Shown one piece after another: positions 31,087 through 37,224 of a stretch of DNA of 64,000 bases (within the stretch, counting starts at the first letter, position 1; each line of letters starts with the position of its first letter). The translations under genes and the position numbers were made by a program. The stretch is from an uncultured Adlercreutzia sp. (GTDB lineage Bacteria; Actinomycetota; Coriobacteriia; Coriobacteriales; Eggerthellaceae), in assembly GCF_958431955.1 (NCBI RefSeq), contig NZ_CAUASN010000002.1, positions 62,001-126,000 of the forward strand, given 5' to 3'. The notes below the pieces were generated by a model. It saw only the letters and a list, made by a program, of their open reading frames with translations. It did no database searches and was not told where the DNA came from.

Positions 31087-32223
31087 ATGAACTCCGAGGA
31101 AAGACGTGCGGCAAGGCGCAAGAGGCGCGAGGAGAAACGCGCGGCGAAGCGAGCCGAGCGCGTGAGGAACTGCACCCTTGAGCGCATAGCCGACCCCAAC
31201 GCCCTCTACATCGCCGCCAAGCAGTGCGGCCGCAACGTGAAGTGGAAGGCGAGCATACAGACCTACCTCGTGCACATCCTGCGGAACATCACCAAGGCGC
31301 GCGCCGACATCCTCAACGGCGTGGACTTCTGCCGGCCGACCAACGACTTCGTTATATACGAGCAGGGCGTGCGCCGCGAAATCTCCGCCGTGAAGATATA
31401 CGAGCGGGTGATAAAGAAATCATATTGCCAAAACGCACTGGTGCCCGCCGTGGTGCCCACCCTCATCGCGAACAACTACGCCAACGTGAAGGGGCGCGGC
31501 ACCCTCTACGCCATCCAACACGTGAAGCACCACATGGCCAGGCACTTCCGAAAGCACGGAACCGACGGCTACATCCTGCTCGTGGACATCTCCAAATACT
31601 TCGCGAGCATCGACCACGAGCATGCCAAGGAGATACTTGAGCAGTTCGATGACCCGCGCCTCAAGGCGCTGGGCACCCATTTCGTAGACCGGCAGGGGGA
31701 AGTTGGCCTCGGCCTCGGAGACGAGCCGAACCAGATACATGCGGTGGCCTATCTCAGCCCGATCGACCACTTCGTCACCGAGTGCTGCGGCGTTGAGGCC
31801 TATGGCCGCTACATGGATGACCTCTACGCCATCCACACGAGCAAGGAGCACCTGCAGACGGTGCTGGGCTGCATCGAGGCGCTGTGCGCCGCCAGGGGCA
31901 TGAGGCTGAACACCAAGAAGACGCACATCGTGAAGCTGTCCCGTGGCTTCACCTTCCTCAAGAAGCGGTTCTTCTACTCCGAGACCGGCAAGGTGGTCGT
32001 GAAGCCATGCCGCTCCTCCATCACGAAGATGCGTCGGAAGTTGAAGGCCATGGCCAAGCTGGTAGGGCGCGGGGCAATGACGGAGGAGCAGGCCTACGCC
32101 GCCTATCAATCGTGGCGCGGCAGCATGAAGCACATAGACGCGCAGAAGACCGTGGAGAGCATGGACGCGCTCTACCGCGAATTGTTCCACCCGGTAAACA
32201 CTTTCCGGGGGGGGTCTCACTGA
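31087..32223 (+). CDS. DGR reverse transcriptase (378 aa)
   Basis: Polymerises adenine-mutated cDNA from the TR RNA. ATG 31087 follows GAGG; a TTG at 31063 lacks one. Motif A is LLVDISKYFASID (about 163-175), the catalytic motif C is YMDD (about 241-244), and LNTKKTHIVKLSRGFTFLKKRF gives the following motifs D-E. The motif-4 region reads GLGLGDEPNQ, ending in Q as DGR enzymes do (usually SQ) rather than SP of retrons and group II introns. The N-terminal 30 residues are unusually Arg/Lys-rich. A G8 tract near the 3' end affects only the last residues. Confidence 0.93.
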   Translation: MNSEERRAARRKRREEKRAAKRAERVRNCTLERIADPNALYIAAKQCGRNVKWKASIQTYLVHILRNITKARADILNGVDFCRPTNDFVIYEQGVRREISAVKIYERVIKKSYCQNALVPAVVPTLIANNYANVKGRGTLYAIQHVKHHMARHFRKHGTDGYILLVDISKYFASIDHEHAKEILEQFDDPRLKALGTHFVDRQGEVGLGLGDEPNQIHAVAYLSPIDHFVTECCGVEAYGRYMDDLYAIHTSKEHLQTVLGCIEALCAARGMRLNTKKTHIVKLSRGFTFLKKRFFYSETGKVVVKPCRSSITKMRRKLKAMAKLVGRGAMTEEQAYAAYQSWRGSMKHIDAQKTVESMDALYRELFHPVNTFRGGSH

Positions 32224-32310
32224 AATCGAAGTGAGAGAACTGCCCCTGGCGGCGTAAAGCGACACCCTCAATAAAGTGGGTCCATCCGAAGAACAGAAAG
32301 GAGGACCCAC

Positions 32311-32610
32311 GTGAAGCGCCAGGAAATCGAGGGCGAGATCAACGCCAACAAGAACATCCTCGACCAGACCGACTACCAGATTCTGCGGGCTATCGAGGAC
32401 ATCTTCGCGGCGGAGGGCATTGCTGAACTACTCAGCGCCTTGGCCAACGCCGGCCAGGAGATCGTCCACACCATCAAGCTGCGGAAAGACTGCCGCAAGC
32501 GCATCAACGAACTGGAAGCCATGACGGCCGAGGACGATGAGCCTGTGGTGACCGTCACCGAGGAGCCTGCGGACGAGGCACCGGCAACCCCCGAACAGAA
32601 AGAGGAATAG
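32311..32610 (+). CDS. Small helical phage protein of the tail-fibre region (99 aa)
   Basis: GTG start behind AAAGGAGGACCC. Two helices (ANKNILDQTDYQILRAIEDIFA and EIVHTIKLRKDCRKRINELEAM, residues 12-33 and 50-71) match small proteins found between tail-fibre and lysis genes in many Gram-positive phages (L-x-x-T-D-Y ... R-x-x-R-x-x-I-N-x-L-E). The acidic tail is Glu/Pro rich. Function unknown, perhaps baseplate-associated. The 87-base gap before it contains a GCGACAC heptamer (32259). Confidence 0.68.
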   Translation: MKRQEIEGEINANKNILDQTDYQILRAIEDIFAAEGIAELLSALANAGQEIVHTIKLRKDCRKRINELEAMTAEDDEPVVTVTEEPADEAPATPEQKEE

Positions 32611-32611
32611 C

Positions 32612-33049
32612 ATGGAAGAGCTAGCCATCCAATGGCAGCCTATCGTCGTGGCCTCTGTGATGATGATTCTCGATATTGTCACAGGCTTCGCGGGGGCTGC
32701 AAAGAACCAGACCGTCGAATCGGGCAAGATGCGCGAGGGGCTTTGGCACAAGGCCGGCTTCTTCGGGCTGATCGCCCTGGCGTTCATCTACGAGGTGGCC
32801 GCCGTATGGATGAACTTCGAGGCAGATGCCGTCGGGCTTGGCGTGACCATCCCCGAACTCCCCGCCGTTTCGGGCGCGTGCATCTTCATCGTGGCCACAG
32901 AGATCGTAAGCGTGTGCGAGAACCTGTGCACGCTCAACCCGCATATTGCCGCCCTGCCGGTCATCAAATCGCTCAAACCGCACGACCCGGCAGCGCCCGA
33001 CCTCACCGTGGAAGTGGAGGAAGACCATGCCACGGGAGCAGAGGGTTAA
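32612..33049 (+). CDS. Phage holin, Holin_4-like (145 aa)
   Basis: Opens pores in the membrane at lysis. Two to three hydrophobic segments are visible (VVASVMMILDIVTGFAGAAK about 11-30; KAGFFGLIALAFIYEVAAVW about 47-66; ACIFIVATEIVSVCENLCTL about 88-107) with ILDIVTGFAGAAKNQTVESGKMREGLWHK, the pattern of phage_holin_4 (toxin secretion/phage lysis holin) proteins. It directly precedes the other lysis genes. A charged C-terminal tail is cytoplasmic by analogy. Confidence 0.85.
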   Translation: MEELAIQWQPIVVASVMMILDIVTGFAGAAKNQTVESGKMREGLWHKAGFFGLIALAFIYEVAAVWMNFEADAVGLGVTIPELPAVSGACIFIVATEIVSVCENLCTLNPHIAALPVIKSLKPHDPAAPDLTVEVEEDHATGAEG

Positions 33050-33302
33050 GCGCGCCCTGTTCTACTCAATCGCGGCGCTCATGCTCACCGTGGGCATCGG
33101 CGCCGCCTTGGTTCTCACGTCGCAATGGCATCCGAAGCCTCCGACCCCCGACGTGACGGCGCTGGCCAACCAAGTGCGAGACCGCGACCTCCTTACCCCA
33201 CAGGAGAAGGAGTGGGCGCGCGAATCAGGGGTCGGAAGCTACTGGTTCGACGGCATGTACTACGTGGACTGGGGGCTGCCGTCGATCTACTGGAACGAAT
33301 AG
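33027..33302 (+). CDS. Single-pass membrane protein of the lysis cassette (91 aa)
   Basis: Starts 23 bases before the holin stop, behind GTGGAGGAAGACC. One N-terminal transmembrane helix (LFYSIAALMLTVGIGAALVL, residues 10-29) precedes a short extracytoplasmic domain (ESGVGSYWFDGMYYVDWGLP). It could be a regulator of holin timing or a spanin-like accessory; the phage host is a monoderm actinobacterium, so a classical spanin is less likely. Function inferred from location. Confidence 0.65.
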   Translation: MPREQRVKRALFYSIAALMLTVGIGAALVLTSQWHPKPPTPDVTALANQVRDRDLLTPQEKEWARESGVGSYWFDGMYYVDWGLPSIYWNE

Positions 33303-33311
33303 GAGGCCGAT

Positions 33312-34166
33312 ATGGCAAAGCTGTACATCATCTGCGGCCACGGCGCTGGCGACCCAGGCGCATGCGCCGGCGGGCAGACCGAGGAGGAGCGCGTCCGCTA
33401 CCTCGCGAAAATCATTAAGGAGCGCGGCGGCTCCGACGTAGAGGTACTGGACACCTCCCGCAACTGGTACGCCGACGGCGGCATCAACAGCCTGACCCTT
33501 CCGAGCGGCGCCATGCTGCTGGAACTTCACCGCGATTCGGCGGCGGAGAGCGCGCGAGGCGCGCACGTCATCATCTACGGCGGGTTCGATGCCGATGACT
33601 TCGACAAGGCGCTGGCCTCGAAGCTGGCCGCCATCCTGCCGGGGCGCTCGCAGACCATCGTGAAGCGCACCGACTTGGCCAACCCGAAGCGCGCCGCCAA
33701 TCGCGGAATCAACTACCGCCTCGCGGAGGTCGGCTTTATCTCCAACGCCGAGGACCGCGCGATCTTCGATTCCCGAACCACCGAGATCGCCGATGCCATC
33801 TTGGAGGCCGCAGGCATCGGCATCTTGGCCACCAATCCGCAGCCCTCTCAGACCGCGCAGAAGCCTGCGGCTCAGCCTGCCGCCCCATCTGCATCAACCT
33901 CGGCCGAGAAGACCGGAACGGGATTCGGCGGCAAGTACCGCTGCCAGGTCAACTCTCTGAACGTGCGCGATGCTCCGAGCCTCAGCGGCAACGTTGTGGC
34001 CAGCTACTCCAAGGGCCAGACCGTGGTGCTGGATGACTGGTACAAAATCGCCGATGGGTGGGTGTGGGGACGCTACACCGGCGCATCGTCCGGCAAGAAG
34101 CGGTACGTGGCGGTCGGCAAGCCTACAGGCGGCCCCGCTGCGGATGACTACCTGCTCAAGGTCTAG
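33312..34166 (+). CDS. Endolysin: amidase_3 with C-terminal SH3-like domain (284 aa)
   Basis: N-acetylmuramoyl-L-alanine amidase that cleaves peptidoglycan at lysis. Zinc ligands and catalytic residues follow the Amidase_3 order: YIICGHGAGDPGA (about 5-17), LELHRDSA (about 70-77), and EVGFISNAEDR (about 138-148). A Pro/Ala linker (about 172-195) joins it to an SH3-type cell-wall-binding domain (YRCQVNSLNVRDAPSLSGNVV, about 210-230). It lacks a signal peptide, so it depends on the holin. The gene is ten bases after its neighbour and is followed by a terminator. Confidence 0.9.
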   Translation: MAKLYIICGHGAGDPGACAGGQTEEERVRYLAKIIKERGGSDVEVLDTSRNWYADGGINSLTLPSGAMLLELHRDSAAESARGAHVIIYGGFDADDFDKALASKLAAILPGRSQTIVKRTDLANPKRAANRGINYRLAEVGFISNAEDRAIFDSRTTEIADAILEAAGIGILATNPQPSQTAQKPAAQPAAPSASTSAEKTGTGFGGKYRCQVNSLNVRDAPSLSGNVVASYSKGQTVVLDDWYKIADGWVWGRYTGASSGKKRYVAVGKPTGGPAADDYLLKV

Positions 34167-34189
34167 GCTGCACCAGACACCAGAAAAAG

Positions 34190-34225
34190 GAAGACCCCCT
34201 GCATCAGGGGGTCTTCTTGTATTTT
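34190..34225 (+). terminator. Rho-independent terminator at the prophage right end
   Basis: GAAGACCCCCT (34190-34200) and AGGGGGTCTTC (34206-34216) are perfect 11-base arms over GCATC, followed by TTGTATTTT. It ends the lysis transcript and closes the prophage just before the tRNA gene. Confidence 0.92.
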
Positions 34226-34291
34226 GCGACTATGACGAGCGTGCGCCATGCCACGTAATAGCCGAGCCATGGTGTTCGGCTAATGTTCCTA

Positions 34292-34332
34292 TGGTGGAGC
34301 CTAGGGGGATCGAACCCCTGACCTCATGGCTG
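34292..34332. other. Likely prophage attachment site (attR or attL) at the tRNA 3' end
   Basis: Phage genes end at about 34,225 and the tRNA-Ala 3' end begins at 34,292, facing the phage. Temperate phages commonly recombine within the 3' half of a tRNA gene and restore it. The duplicate copy would lie left of position 1, so the exact crossover core cannot be measured here; 34292-34332 is only the region most likely to contain it. Confidence 0.5.
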
Positions 34333-34367
34333 CCAGCCATGCGCTCTCCCAGCTGAGCTAAGGCCCC
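34292..34367 (-). tRNA. tRNA-Ala (anticodon GGC)
   Basis: Read on the minus strand, a 76-base tRNA: acceptor GGGGCCT pairs with AGGCTCC (the G-T pair at position four is allowed), followed by encoded CCA. D arm GCTCAGCTGGGAGAGC, anticodon loop CTGGCAG (anticodon GGC, alanine GCC codons), and T arm GGTTCGATCC are all intact. It is transcribed toward the prophage, so integration at its 3' end is natural. The prophage side of the duplicated end must keep a functional tRNA. Confidence 0.95.
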
Positions 34368-34384
34368 GAAAAAGTGCGAGGACT

Positions 34385-34412
34385 ATATTAACACAACGGC
34401 TCGGCGACGCAA
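34385..34412 (-). promoter_or_regulatory. Promoter for tRNA-Ala
   Basis: On the minus strand TAATAT (forward 34385-34390) lies 17 bases upstream of the mature tRNA 5' end, and TTGCGT (forward 34407-34412) lies 16 bases further upstream. A T-rich stretch follows it upstream. Weak -35, so moderate confidence. Confidence 0.45.
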
Positions 34413-34439
34413 GAACTTTTTTGAAAAAATTTCCCGTGC

Positions 34440-35303
34440 CTATTCCGCGGCCTCCTCGGACGCCGCAGCGACCTTCTCCACCTCGTCGATGATGCCGTCC
34501 AGGGCGCCTTCCACGTTGTAGGCCTCCACGCGGCCCTCGTCCACCAGGCGGGCGAAGGAGGGATCCATCGGCAGGGTGGCCACCGCGGGGATGCCGTACT
34601 TCTCGGCCACGGCCGCGCCCTGGGGCTCGCCGAAGATGTGGTGCTCCTTGCCGCAGTCGTCGCACTTGAAGTAGGCCATGTTCTCCACGAGGCCCACCAC
34701 CGGCACCTCGAGCGACTTCGCCAGGTTCACGGCCTTGCCCACGATCATGGCCACCAGCTCCTGGGGAGCCGACACGGTGACGATGCCGTCCACGGGCAGC
34801 GACTGGAACACGGTGAGGAACACGTCGGAGGTTCCCGGAGGCATGTCGACGAACATGTAGTCCACATCGCCCCAGTTCACCTCCTGCCAGAACTGCTTGA
34901 TGGCGCCGGTGACCACCGGGCCGCGCCACGCCACGGGCATGTCGCCCTCGGGCAGCATGAGGTTCACAGACATGACCTCGATGCCGCTGGCGGACTTCGC
35001 CGGGTTGATGCCGTCGGCGTCGGCGGTCAGGCGGGCATCCACGCCGAAGGACTTCGGAATGGAAGGGCCGGTGATGTCGGCGTCCAGGATGGCCACCTTA
35101 TGACCGCGCTTGTTCATCTCGGAGGCGAGCAGGCTCGTGACGAGGGACTTGCCCACGCCGCCCTTGCCCGACACGACGCCGATGACGTGCTTCACGTTGG
35201 AGCGCTTGTTGGGCGCCAGGGTGGAGGGGCCGGCCTCGGCGGTGCGGTCGCCGCAGCCGGACACACCGCAGCTGGAGCACTCGTGGGTGCATTCTTCTGC
35301 CAT
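34440..35303 (-). CDS. mrp: Mrp/NBP35-family P-loop ATPase, iron-sulfur cluster carrier (287 aa)
   Basis: Carries iron-sulfur clusters to apoproteins. The ATPase core has the deviant Walker A GKGGVGKS (about residues 47-54), LDADITGPSIP, and VDMPPGTSD signatures of the Mrp subgroup. A CDDCGKEHHIF CxxC near residue 208 supplies the cluster-binding cysteines. The N-terminus is Cys-rich (CTHECSSCGVSGCGD), a variation found in several anaerobes. ATG 35303 is preceded by GAAAGAAGGAACC. A hairpin and extended -10 lie upstream. Confidence 0.92.
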   Translation of the reverse strand: MAEECTHECSSCGVSGCGDRTAEAGPSTLAPNKRSNVKHVIGVVSGKGGVGKSLVTSLLASEMNKRGHKVAILDADITGPSIPKSFGVDARLTADADGINPAKSASGIEVMSVNLMLPEGDMPVAWRGPVVTGAIKQFWQEVNWGDVDYMFVDMPPGTSDVFLTVFQSLPVDGIVTVSAPQELVAMIVGKAVNLAKSLEVPVVGLVENMAYFKCDDCGKEHHIFGEPQGAAVAEKYGIPAVATLPMDPSFARLVDEGRVEAYNVEGALDGIIDEVEKVAAASEEAAE

Positions 35304-35360
35304 GGTTCCTTCTTTCTCTTCTCGTTCGGCCGCACATGCGGCCTCGGTAGTTCGCTGGGC

Positions 35361-35369
35361 ATCATAGCA
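35361..35369 (-). promoter_or_regulatory. Extended -10 promoter upstream of mrp
   Basis: The minus strand reads TGCTATGAT (forward 35361-35369), an extended -10 element about 58 bases upstream of the mrp start. No good -35 lies 17 bases before it, as expected for extended -10 promoters. A similar TGCTATCAT element precedes the next minus-strand gene. Confidence 0.5.
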
Positions 35370-35370
35370 C

Positions 35371-35393
35371 AAAGGCCGCCGGAGGCGACCTTT
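35371..35393 (-). terminator. Hairpin between the two minus-strand genes, possible terminator
   Basis: AAAGGCCGCC (35371-35380) and GGCGACCTTT (35384-35393) pair with one mismatch over a GGA loop. On the minus strand it lies 45 bases past the stop of the 105-aa gene and just before the mrp promoter, so it probably ends that gene's transcript. The U-run is short. Confidence 0.5.
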
Positions 35394-35437
35394 GCAGACG
35401 GACGTATTTCCAGGGAAAATGGGCGTGGCAGAAAACC

Positions 35438-35755
35438 CTAGAAGTCCTCGGGCATGTCCTTGCCGTCGCCGGATGCGTAGAACGTGGCCTCGTCCGCCAT
35501 GGCGCGCACCGACTTGCCGTCGTGGAAGGGCAGGTCGAGGAACTCGGCGATGGTGGGCACGAGCGGGCTGCAATCGACGTAGTGGCCCTTCTCGTTGAAC
35601 TGGTTGGTATCCTGGGCGCGCCAGTACTGGTCGTTCACGTCGGTGAGGTAGTACAGCCCGTCGGCCACCTCCATGTACACCGCGTGATTCGTGTGCAGGT
35701 ACGTCGGCAACTCTTCGATGGTGATGTCCAGCGCCTCAACGTCCTTCTTACCCAT
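35438..35755 (-). CDS. Conserved hypothetical protein of unknown family (105 aa)
   Basis: Soluble acidic protein with its own promoter (extended -10 at 35806-35814). Features seen are a helix-strand start (DITIEELPTYLHTNHAVYMEV), the YYLTDVNDQYWRAQDTNQFNEKGHYVDCSPLV centre, and TIAEFLDLPFHDGKSV. No signal peptide or membrane segment. I do not recognise the family. The ATG at 35755 has an AGGAGC ribosome binding site. Confidence 0.7.
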   Translation of the reverse strand: MGKKDVEALDITIEELPTYLHTNHAVYMEVADGLYYLTDVNDQYWRAQDTNQFNEKGHYVDCSPLVPTIAEFLDLPFHDGKSVRAMADEATFYASGDGKDMPEDF

Positions 35756-35805
35756 GGATGCTCCTGTTCTCGTGGGGGCAATGGCCTTCTTGGGCCGTTA
35801 CGGCT

Positions 35806-35814
35806 ATGATAGCA
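35806..35814 (-). promoter_or_regulatory. Extended -10 promoter for the 105-aa gene
   Basis: Minus-strand TGCTATCAT (forward 35806-35814), an extended -10 element about 50 bases upstream of the start at 35755. The surrounding GCTATGATAGC is a palindrome, so a weaker rightward element toward the phosphoesterase gene at 35924 is also possible. Confidence 0.45.
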
Positions 35815-35923
35815 GAGCGCGGCGACGGCCCTTGCCGCAGATGCCCGCGCCACCAATTCGCTATTCCGCGCCCGGCTTGCCCGCCCACGCGACGCCCTGC
35901 CGCCCACTGCCAAGGAGGACCTC

Positions 35924-36442
35924 ATGCGCATCGGCATTATCTCGGACACCCACGGATCCTTAAGCCCCCAGGCCTACGCGGCGCTGGCCGACTGCGACCA
36001 TATCATCCATGCCGGCGACATCGGCGGCCCGGCCATTCTGCGCGAGCTGGAAACCCTCGCGCCCGTGACGGCAGTGCTCGGCAACAACGACTTCGCGGAA
36101 TACGGAAGCGAGGTGGGCCCGTTCGCACGGCCGGTGCTCGACGGCGTGAAGTTCCTCGTGGGACACAAGCCCGGCGACGTGCGCGTGAACCGCGGAGGCG
36201 CCTCGCGGGGCCTGGGGCCGGGAGACCCCATCCCCGACGTCATCGTGCACGGGCACACCCATGTGCCTGAGTTGGTGGTCGGCCCCGAGGCGCGGCCCGC
36301 GAGCATCTACATGTGTCCGGGCGCGGTGTTCCGCCCGCGCAGCGACTTCGGCCGCACCATCGCCAAGATGGTCGTGGAAAACGGCCGCGTGCTGCACACC
36401 ACCATCGAGAGCCTGGACGGGAAGGTACTGCTGGAGGCGTGA
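35924..36442 (+). CDS. YfcE-type metallophosphoesterase (172 aa)
   Basis: Calcineurin-like phosphodiesterase of the small YfcE/MJ0936 class. Metal-binding motifs are seen in order: ISDTHG (5-10), HAGDIGG (30-36), GNND (53-56), GHK (81-83) and HGHTHVPE (108-115). Ribosome binding site CAAGGAGG. Substrate is unknown; family members hydrolyse phosphodiesters in vitro. The 206 bases after it hold one strong hairpin. Confidence 0.88.
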   Translation: MRIGIISDTHGSLSPQAYAALADCDHIIHAGDIGGPAILRELETLAPVTAVLGNNDFAEYGSEVGPFARPVLDGVKFLVGHKPGDVRVNRGGASRGLGPGDPIPDVIVHGHTHVPELVVGPEARPASIYMCPGAVFRPRSDFGRTIAKMVVENGRVLHTTIESLDGKVLLEA

Positions 36443-36543
36443 GGAGCCTGGCAAACTCTTGAGCTGCGGGCACAGCGGCGTAAGCCCAGGAGCGCCGAGA
36501 CGCGGGCAACAGCGCGAGCCCGAACCCTGGGGCACGGGCAACG

Positions 36544-36583
36544 AAAAAGCGCCCCGGGGCCGAAGGGCTCGGGGCGCTTTGCG
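36544..36583. terminator. Bidirectional rho-independent terminator
   Basis: AAAGCGCCCC (36546-36555) and GGGGCGCTTT (36571-36580) form a long G/C stem with A-run and T-run on opposite sides. It lies between convergent genes (phosphoesterase on plus, DmsB-like on minus), so it should serve both. Confidence 0.85.
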
Positions 36584-36648
36584 GGAGGGCTCGTCGAGGG
36601 GCCGGCTAATCCGGTGCCGCCAGCCGGAGGCACTCAGACTCTCGAGCC

Positions 36649-37221
36649 TTAGGCCTTCTCGGCTGCGGCGGCAACGGCCGCGTCGTCGGGCTCCTCGGTC
36701 AGGGCCGCATCCACCGTGATGACGAAGTTCGGCTTGGTGCCCGCCGCCTCGTCGGACACGATGTCGGCCGCGTGGGTGCCGGCGAGGGCTTCCATCTCGT
36801 CGAGCGCCAAGTTCGCGCCGGGGCACGCCGCCACGCAGGCCGGCATCTCGCCGCGCTGGCGCCGGTCGTAGCAGCCGTCGCACTTGAAGGTGGTGCTCGT
36901 CTCCTCATCGTAGCACGGCGCGCCGTAGGGGCAGGCGCTCACGCAGGTCTGGCAGCCGATGCACTTCCCGTGATCCTGCACCACGGTGCCGTCCTCGGCC
37001 TTCACGTAGGCGCCCACCGGGCACATCTCCATGCAGGCCGGCTCCTCGCAGTGGTTGCAGGCCATGGAGATGAAGGAGAACGCCTTCGGCTCGTCCTGGC
37101 GGATCGCGGTCACCTCGCGCAGCAGCACGCCGTTACCCAGCTGCTTCTCGCTCTTGCAGGCAATGGAGCAGGTCTTGCATCCGTAGCAGTTCTTGTTGTT
37201 CATCCAGAAACCGATGGCCAT
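36649..37221 (-). CDS. DmsB-like four-cluster iron-sulfur electron-transfer subunit (190 aa)
   Basis: Passes electrons to the molybdenum subunit encoded just upstream. Four ferredoxin-type Cys motifs are visible: CYGCKTCSIAC (about 13-23), CNHCEEPACMEMCP (about 55-68), CIGCQTCVSACPYG (about 87-100) and CDGCYDRR...CVAACP (about 113-135). The C-terminus is acidic and Ala-rich. ATG 37221 is three bases after the DmsA-like gene, a coupled operon. No DmsC-type anchor follows, so this enzyme may use another membrane partner. Confidence 0.92.
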   Translation of the reverse strand: MAIGFWMNNKNCYGCKTCSIACKSEKQLGNGVLLREVTAIRQDEPKAFSFISMACNHCEEPACMEMCPVGAYVKAEDGTVVQDHGKCIGCQTCVSACPYGAPCYDEETSTTFKCDGCYDRRQRGEMPACVAACPGANLALDEMEALAGTHAADIVSDEAAGTKPNFVITVDAALTEEPDDAAVAAAAEKA

Positions 37222-37224
37222 GGT

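Noticed and set aside
30728..31181. Short plus-strand frames covering TR and the TR-RT spacer
   Set aside because: They have weak or no ribosome binding sites, overlap each other and the TR repeat, and do not resemble proteins; the region fits the DGR template RNA better.
32200..32223. G8 tract at the 3' end of the DGR reverse transcriptase as an on/off switch
   Set aside because: It lies in the last few codons after all catalytic motifs, so slippage would change only a short tail and not the activity.
1..34290. CRISPR array
   Set aside because: No set of evenly spaced identical repeats with unique spacers was seen; the repeats present are the DGR pair, low-complexity codon runs and single inverted repeats.
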